Positions 6,752 to 11,130 of a stretch of 11,130 nt of DNA are shown here, in pieces. Every line of letters starts with the position of its first letter. Position 1 is the first letter of the stretch. The notes beneath the pieces were generated by a model. It was not told the origin of the DNA, searched no databases, and was given only the letters and a program-made list of their open reading frames with translations. Source of the stretch: JBGCDD01 sp045105075 (GTDB taxonomy: Bacteria > Pseudomonadota > Alphaproteobacteria > Rhodobacterales > Rhodobacteraceae); contig JBGCDD010000112.1 in assembly GCA_045105075.1 (NCBI GenBank), positions 1-11,130 on the forward strand, read 5' to 3'. Position numbers and translations under genes: made by a program.

Positions 6752-7396
6752 ATGACATTTGTGATCACAGGGGCCAATCGCGGGATTGGCAAAGCCTTGG
6801 CTGATGGGTACCGCGCAGCGGGGCAAAACGTTGTTGGAACCGCGCGGGACGGGTCTGCGCAGGTGCAATTGGATGTGACAAACTCTGACCAACATGCTGA
6901 ATTTGCAAAGAAAATGTCGGGACAGGCGGTGGATCTACTGGTCTGCAATGCAGGCGTTTATGTGGACAAGGGTCAATCATTGGAAGACGGATACCCGGCA
7001 CAGATGTGGGCAGATACGTTCGCTGCCAATGTGACGGGTGTGTTTTTGACCGTGCAGACGCTGCTGCCCAATCTGGCTTTGGCGAAGGACGCAAAAATTG
7101 CGATCATTTCATCGCAAATGGCGTCTCACACCCGCGCACCTGGTGGCAGCTATATTTACCGCGCCTCGAAAGCCGCCGTGCTGAATTTGGGTCGCAATCT
7201 GTCCAGTGATTTGCGCGATCAGGGAATTGCAGTGGGCATCTATCATCCTGGGTGGGTGCAGACCGATATGGGAGGTGCGACTGCCGAAATCGATGTTGCA
7301 GCGGCCCGCGATGGGTTGATGGCCCGGTTTGCGGCGTTGAACATGGACAGTACCGGCTGTTTTCAGACCTGGGATGGGCGCGACCACCCCTATTGA
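6752..7396 (+). CDS. Short-chain dehydrogenase/reductase (SDR), C-factor-like
   Basis: This 214-residue classical SDR oxidoreductase has a Rossmann fold. TGANRGIG (6-13) binds the cofactor, and Arg32 after the second strand suggests a preference for NADP(H). LDV (40-42) contacts adenine. CNAG (65-68) is the structural NAG motif. Ser120/Ser121 and Y136-R-A-S-K140 are the catalytic Ser-Tyr-Lys. HPGWVQTDMGG after the active site is typical of the small CsgA/C-factor or sniffer-like SDRs. Substrate is unknown. It starts 3 bases after the DUF1178 stop with no strong SD site of its own, so translation is probably coupled. All catalytic residues are present and it is expected to be active. It is shorter than the usual 250 residues, as expected for this subgroup. 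Confidence 0.93.
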   Translation: MTFVITGANRGIGKALADGYRAAGQNVVGTARDGSAQVQLDVTNSDQHAEFAKKMSGQAVDLLVCNAGVYVDKGQSLEDGYPAQMWADTFAANVTGVFLTVQTLLPNLALAKDAKIAIISSQMASHTRAPGGSYIYRASKAAVLNLGRNLSSDLRDQGIAVGIYHPGWVQTDMGGATAEIDVAAARDGLMARFAALNMDSTGCFQTWDGRDHPY

Positions 7397-7416
7397 CTTG
7401 CACGTGATCCAAAGAC

Positions 7417-7464
7417 GCGCGCAAAGCGCGCATTCTCCCAGCTGATTTGGCGCTCTTGGAGAGC
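7417..7464. other. Two short hairpins in the SDR-lysC intergenic region
   Basis: GCGCGC (7417-7422) pairs with GCGCGC (7426-7431) around AAA. GCTCT (7452-7456) pairs with AGAGC (7460-7464) around TGG and is followed by only three T. Neither has a proper T-tract, so termination after the SDR gene is possible but weak. They lie in the 153 bases that must also carry any lysC promoter or leader. Confidence 0.35.
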
Positions 7465-7549
7465 TTTCGCTTCTGAAACGAGGGCAGAGCGTCTTGCACG
7501 CACGCCGCGTAGCGCATACACCCCGGCCAGCGTCTTTCGGGGGAATGAT

Positions 7550-8788
7550 ATGCCCGTCCTAGTGATGAAATTTGGTGGCACGTCGGTGGCCAACCTGGAC
7601 CGTATCTCGCGTGCGGCCAAGCGTGTTGGTGTGGAAGTGGCCAAGGGCTATGATGTGATCGTCATTGTCAGCGCAATGTCAGGCAAAACCAACGAGTTGG
7701 TCGGTTGGGTCGCAGAAACGTCGCCGCTATATGACGCGCGCGAATTTGATGCGGTGGTGTCCAGCGGTGAGAATGTCACGGCCGGTCTGATGGCGTTGAC
7801 GTTGCAGGAAATGGACGTGCCAGCGCGCAGTTGGCAGGGCTGGCAGGTGCCTGTGCTGACGACTTCGGCCCATTCTACCGCGCGCATCGAAGATATTCCG
7901 ACGCAAAACATCATGACCAAATTCGCCGAAGGCATGCGTGTGGCCGTTGTCGCGGGCTTTCAGGGGCTCAGTCCTGAGGGGCGCGTGACCACCTTGGGGC
8001 GCGGCGGCAGCGACACAACGGCGGTTGCTTTTGCTGCTGCTTTTGAAGCGGACCGGTGCGACATTTATACGGACGTGGACGGCGTTTACACCACGGATCC
8101 GCGGATCACGAGCAAAGCGCGCAAGCTTGACAAGATCGCTTTTGAGGAAATGCTGGAATTGGCCAGTCTCGGCGCAAAGGTGCTGCAAACCCGCTCGGTC
8201 GAGTTGGCGATGCGCTATAAGGTGCGTTTGCGGGTGCTTTCGAGCTTTGAGGAACAATCGGACAATGCGGGCACGCTGGTGTGCGATGAGGAGGATATCA
8301 TGGAATCCAATGTTGTGGCCGGCGTTGCCTATTCGCGCGATGAAGCCAAGATGACGCTGGTGTCGGTGGCCGACCGCCCCGGAATTGCGGCAGCCATCTT
8401 TACCGCGCTGTCCGAAGGCGGCGTGAATGTGGACATGATCGTGCAAAATATCAGCGATGAAGGCCGCACAGACATGACGTTTTCCTGCCCAACAGATCAG
8501 GTGTCGCGGGCGGATGTGGCTCTGGCGGATGCCAAGGAACAGGGCGTTTTGAACTTTGCCGAACTGGTCGCAGACACCGATGTGGCCAAGGTTTCGGTGG
8601 TTGGCATTGGCATGCGCAGCCACACCGGAGTTGCGGCCAAGATGTTTCAGGTGCTCAGCCAGGAGGGGATCAATATCAAGATCATCACAACCTCCGAGAT
8701 CAAGATATCCGTTCTGATTGATCGCAAATACATGGAACTCGCGGTGCAGTCGCTGCATGATGCCTTCGAGCTGGACAAGGTGGCCTGA
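7550..8788 (+). CDS. lysC: Aspartate kinase (aspartokinase)
   Basis: This 412-residue cytosolic enzyme phosphorylates L-aspartate with ATP, the first step towards lysine, threonine, methionine and, via diaminopimelate, cell wall. The kinase domain starts with VMKFGGTSV (5-13) and contains the nucleotide-binding LGRGGSDTT (149-157) followed by DIYTDVDGVYTTDPRI. Two C-terminal ACT domains follow: about 268-340 (MTLVSVADRPGIAAAIF...VDMIVQNIS) and about 347-412 (KVSVVGIGMRSHTGVAAKMF). They are the usual site of allosteric inhibition by lysine and/or threonine. The length is that of monofunctional alpha-type aspartokinases. GGGGGA just upstream of the ATG serves as ribosome site. An in-frame AGGAGG plus ATG at codon 251 could yield a separate beta subunit. 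ptsP follows after 66 bases, an arrangement common in alphaproteobacteria. Confidence 0.97.
   Translation: MPVLVMKFGGTSVANLDRISRAAKRVGVEVAKGYDVIVIVSAMSGKTNELVGWVAETSPLYDAREFDAVVSSGENVTAGLMALTLQEMDVPARSWQGWQVPVLTTSAHSTARIEDIPTQNIMTKFAEGMRVAVVAGFQGLSPEGRVTTLGRGGSDTTAVAFAAAFEADRCDIYTDVDGVYTTDPRITSKARKLDKIAFEEMLELASLGAKVLQTRSVELAMRYKVRLRVLSSFEEQSDNAGTLVCDEEDIMESNVVAGVAYSRDEAKMTLVSVADRPGIAAAIFTALSEGGVNVDMIVQNISDEGRTDMTFSCPTDQVSRADVALADAKEQGVLNFAELVADTDVAKVSVVGIGMRSHTGVAAKMFQVLSQEGINIKIITTSEIKISVLIDRKYMELAVQSLHDAFELDKVA
8289..8294 (+). promoter_or_regulatory. Strong internal ribosome binding site within lysC
   Basis: AGGAGG, a perfect anti-SD complement, lies inside the coding sequence 5 bases before an in-frame ATG at 8300. 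It falls within the codons for Asp-Glu-Glu-Asp at the boundary between the kinase and ACT regions. Confidence 0.5.
8300..8788 (+). CDS. Possible aspartokinase beta subunit from internal start
   Basis: Initiation at the internal ATG (codon 251 of lysC) would give a 162-residue protein holding just the two ACT regulatory domains, beginning MESNVVAGVAYSRDEAK. In Corynebacterium glutamicum and Bacillus subtilis aspartokinase is an alpha2beta2 complex whose beta chain comes from such an in-frame internal start. As I recall, the Corynebacterium beta chain begins EEAVLTGVATDKSEAK, aligning at this position. AGGAGG with a 5-base spacer supports real initiation. No translation data are available; the ATG and SD could also be a chance result of Glu-Glu-Asp codons. 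Confidence 0.45.
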   Translation: MESNVVAGVAYSRDEAKMTLVSVADRPGIAAAIFTALSEGGVNVDMIVQNISDEGRTDMTFSCPTDQVSRADVALADAKEQGVLNFAELVADTDVAKVSVVGIGMRSHTGVAAKMFQVLSQEGINIKIITTSEIKISVLIDRKYMELAVQSLHDAFELDKVA

Positions 8789-8790
8789 CT

Positions 8791-8839
8791 GTCTCGGTCT
8801 TTCCCTTTGGTGGGAAAGGCGTATAGCTTGGTCCGAGAC
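8791..8839 (+). other. Nested stem-loop between lysC and ptsP
   Basis: CTTTCCC (8799-8805) pairs perfectly with GGGAAAG (8812-8818) around a 6-base loop. Outside it, GTCTCGG (8791-8797) pairs with CCGAGAC (8833-8839). There is no T-tract. The structure fills most of the 66-base gap just upstream of the ptsP ribosome site and could slow RNA decay, attenuate read-through or modulate ptsP translation. Confidence 0.4.
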
Positions 8840-8854
8840 CTGACGGGGACGGCA

Positions 8855-11098
8855 ATGTCGGAACGCACAGAAACGGAAAGTCGCAAGCTTTTAGGGCGAT
8901 TGCGCGATGCAATGGCGCGCGACGAAGCGGGTCAGGAACGGCTCGACAAGATCACGCATCTGATTGGCGACAGCATGGGCACGGAAGTGTGCTCGGTTTA
9001 TTTGTTTCGCGACGAGGACACGCTTGAGTTGTGTGCGACCGAGGGTTTGGACGCTGACGCGGTGCACCAGACCCGCATGCGCATGGGCGAAGGTTTGGTG
9101 GGCCGCGTTGCCAAAACCGGGCGGTTGATCAACACACCTAATGCGCCGGCGGAAAAAGGGTTTCGCTACATGCCTGAAACCGGCGAAGAGCGATTTTCTT
9201 CGTTTCTGGGTATTCCGATCCAGCGCTTGGGCGAAAAGCTGGGCGTGCTTGTGGTGCAATCGCGTGATGCGCGCGAGTATTCCGCAGATGAGATTTATGC
9301 GCTGGAAGTGGTGGCCATGGTCATCGCCGAAATGACCGAACTGGGCGCCTTTGTGGGCGAGGGTGCGGCCCTTTCGGCGCGCCATCAGCAGCCGGTTCAG
9401 TTGCGCGGCACCAGCGGGCAAGAGGGTGCGGCGGAAGGGCATGTCTGGCTGCACGAACCGCGTGTGGTGGTCGCAAACCCGATCGCAGATGATCCGGAAA
9501 CTGAGCGTGCGCGTTTGAGCGAGGCGATCGAAGAGCTGCGGGTTGGGGTCGACAAAATGCTGGAAATGTCGCGCACCGGCGACAAGGAACAGCTGCAAGT
9601 GCTTGAAGCTTACCGGATGTTTGCCAATTCCAAAGGGTGGTTGCGGCGCATGGAGGAAGACATCAGCCGCGGGTTAAGCGCTGAAGCGGCTGTGGAAAAA
9701 GAGCAATCCCAGGCACGCGCGCGTCTTGGAGAAGTGTCGGATGCGTATTTGCGCGAAAGGCTCAGCGATCTTGATGATTTGTCCAACCGTTTGCTGCGCA
9801 TCCTGACCGGGCAAGGCAGCGAAACCGGTGCTGAAATGCCGGCCGATCCGATTTTGATTGCACGCAACATTGGCCCGGGGGAACTGCTGGAATACGGCAG
9901 GTCGTTGCGCGGCATTGTGCTGGCGGAGGGGTCGGTGGGCAGCCACGCTGCCATCGTGGCCCGCGCCCTGGCGATACCGTTGTTGGTACATGCCGATCGG
10001 ATCACCACCGAGGCGCTGAACGGCGATCACATCATGGTGGACGGCGATCAAGGTCTGGTGCATCTGCGGCCCGACGACACCGTTGTCAGCGCCTTTCGCG
10101 ACAAGGTTGCCATGCGCGCGCAGGCGCAAGAGCGCTATACCTCGATCCGCGACAAGCCAGCCGAAACCCTGTGTGGCAAGACAATTTCAATGCACATGAA
10201 TGCGGGGCTGATGGCGGATTTGCCGTCCCTTCAGGGGTCTGGCGCCGAGGGTGTCGGGCTGTTTCGTACCGAATTGCAGTTTCTGGTGCGCAATCAGATG
10301 CCCAAACGCACCGAATTGGCCGAGCTTTACGCCCGGGTTCTGGATGCGGCACAGGGCAAACGGGTGGTGTTTCGCACGCTCGATATCGGCTCGGACAAGG
10401 TGCTGCCCTATATGAAGCCGAATGACGAACCCAACCCGGCGCTGGGTTGGAGGGCGATCCGGGTGGGGCTGGACAAGCCAGGTGTGCTGCGTATGCAGCT
10501 CCAGGCCTTGTTGCGCGCATCGGCAGGGCGGCCATTGTCGGTGATGTTCCCGTTTGTGGCGCAATTGGATGAATTTCGGGCTGCGCGGGCCGAAATGGAA
10601 AAGACCATCGCGCGCGAGCAGCGGTTGGGCCATATCTTGCCGGATCAAATTGAAGTTGGCGCGATGCTGGAAACACCGTCGCTGGCCTTTGCACCGCAAA
10701 AATTCTTTGATGAGGTCGAATTTTTGTCCATCGGTGGCAATGATCTCAAGCAGTTTTTCTTTGCGGCTGACCGTGAAAACGAGCGTGTGCGCCGCCGTTA
10801 TGATACGCTAAATGTCAGCTTTCTCAGTCTGATAGAGCGCATAGTTGAGAGATGTGCGATCTCGGGAACGCCGTTGTCGTTTTGCGGTGAAGACGCCGGG
10901 CGCCCGGTCGAAGCGTTGTGCCTGGCGGCTATTGGGATCGGCTCGCTGTCGATGCGTCCGGCCTCGATCGGACCCGTCAAAAGCCTGTTGCGCAAATCCA
11001 ACCTGGATGACGTGCGCAAGATCATCGCCGACACACGTCATCGCGGCGATCAGTCGGTTCGCCCGGCCGTGATGGAGTGGTTGCGCACTCAGGGTTGA
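8855..11098 (+). CDS. ptsP: Nitrogen PTS Enzyme I (GAF-containing PEP-protein phosphotransferase)
   Basis: This 747-residue cytosolic protein autophosphorylates from phosphoenolpyruvate and passes phosphate to NPr (PtsO) and on to EIIA-Ntr, a regulatory rather than sugar-transporting relay. An N-terminal GAF domain (about 20-165; DSMGTEVCSVYLFRD...MGEGLVGRVAKTG) is the hallmark of EI-Ntr and in other bacteria senses nitrogen status via glutamine. The HPr/NPr-binding helical domain follows (about 190-315). Next is the swivelling domain with phospho-acceptor His364 in GSHAAIVARALAIP. The C-terminal PEP-binding TIM barrel has EGVGLFRTELQFL, FRTLDIGSDKVLPY, GAMLETPS and the catalytic Cys677 in SFCGEDAGRP. 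The start is ATG 8855, with GGGGA just upstream, giving MSERTETESRKLLGRLRDAM. The TTG at 8807 would extend into the intergenic hairpin and is unlikely. Neither ptsN nor ptsO lies in the window. It is probably co-transcribed with lysC. Confidence 0.96.
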   Translation: MSERTETESRKLLGRLRDAMARDEAGQERLDKITHLIGDSMGTEVCSVYLFRDEDTLELCATEGLDADAVHQTRMRMGEGLVGRVAKTGRLINTPNAPAEKGFRYMPETGEERFSSFLGIPIQRLGEKLGVLVVQSRDAREYSADEIYALEVVAMVIAEMTELGAFVGEGAALSARHQQPVQLRGTSGQEGAAEGHVWLHEPRVVVANPIADDPETERARLSEAIEELRVGVDKMLEMSRTGDKEQLQVLEAYRMFANSKGWLRRMEEDISRGLSAEAAVEKEQSQARARLGEVSDAYLRERLSDLDDLSNRLLRILTGQGSETGAEMPADPILIARNIGPGELLEYGRSLRGIVLAEGSVGSHAAIVARALAIPLLVHADRITTEALNGDHIMVDGDQGLVHLRPDDTVVSAFRDKVAMRAQAQERYTSIRDKPAETLCGKTISMHMNAGLMADLPSLQGSGAEGVGLFRTELQFLVRNQMPKRTELAELYARVLDAAQGKRVVFRTLDIGSDKVLPYMKPNDEPNPALGWRAIRVGLDKPGVLRMQLQALLRASAGRPLSVMFPFVAQLDEFRAARAEMEKTIAREQRLGHILPDQIEVGAMLETPSLAFAPQKFFDEVEFLSIGGNDLKQFFFAADRENERVRRRYDTLNVSFLSLIERIVERCAISGTPLSFCGEDAGRPVEALCLAAIGIGSLSMRPASIGPVKSLLRKSNLDDVRKIIADTRHRGDQSVRPAVMEWLRTQG

Positions 11099-11130
11099 CG
11101 CGCGCTCATTTGTCCTGTGGAAAAGTTTTG

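Noticed and set aside
7727..8758. 343-codon minus-strand frame antisense to lysC
   Set aside because: Despite its length, the product is His/Arg-rich without motifs and lies entirely opposite a clear aspartokinase.
8807..8854. N-terminal extension of ptsP from TTG 8807
   Set aside because: The extra 16 residues are encoded within the intergenic hairpin region and do not resemble the PtsP N-terminus. ATG 8855 gives the expected MSERTETESRKLL start with a GGGGA site upstream.
1..11130. Mobile element, CRISPR array, tRNA/rRNA or phage-like defence system
   Set aside because: I saw no transposase or integrase motifs, regularly spaced repeats, terminal inverted repeats, cloverleaf structures or rRNA-like sequence on either strand. 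The genes are ordinary chromosomal families.

Overview
The window is about 11.1 kb of moderately GC-rich, gene-dense chromosomal DNA. It looks like an alphaproteobacterium of the Rhodobacteraceae/Roseobacter group. The evidence is the protein types: a lysC-ptsP pair with a GAF-containing nitrogen-PTS Enzyme I, a DUF1178 protein, a DUF2927-like exported protein, and a Nudix protein with the GWPM-type box common in alphaproteobacteria. Genus cannot be assigned by reading alone.

Layout, left to right. On the minus strand (1-1481) lie mtnP (methylthioadenosine phosphorylase) and, overlapping its stop by 4 bases, a secreted DUF2927-like protein that runs off the left edge. A 477-base gap with no convincing gene (1482-1958) separates mtnP from a divergently transcribed SulP/STAS anion transporter (1959-3614). 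A GC-rich inverted repeat and a terminator separate the transporter from a convergent flavin reductase-like gene (3682-4290, minus). From about 4368 everything is on the plus strand: a GNAT acetyltransferase, an EcsC-family protein, a Nudix hydrolase, a DUF1178 protein, a short-chain dehydrogenase, then lysC (aspartate kinase) and ptsP (PTS-Ntr Enzyme I).

Functional themes are mostly housekeeping. mtnP recycles the MTA by-product of polyamine and related synthesis. lysC makes the first commitment to Lys/Thr/Met synthesis. ptsP starts the regulatory nitrogen phosphorelay. The others are small accessory enzymes with no obvious shared pathway.

I found no mobile element, CRISPR array, tRNA or rRNA, and no evidence of an undescribed multi-gene system. 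Two observations deserve most attention. First, a stretch inside the flavin reductase gene (4184-4241) resembles an Illumina adapter and replaces the family's FMN-binding motif, so it is probably a sequence or assembly artefact. Second, lysC contains an in-frame AGGAGG plus ATG where the separate beta subunit of Corynebacterium/Bacillus-type aspartokinases starts.
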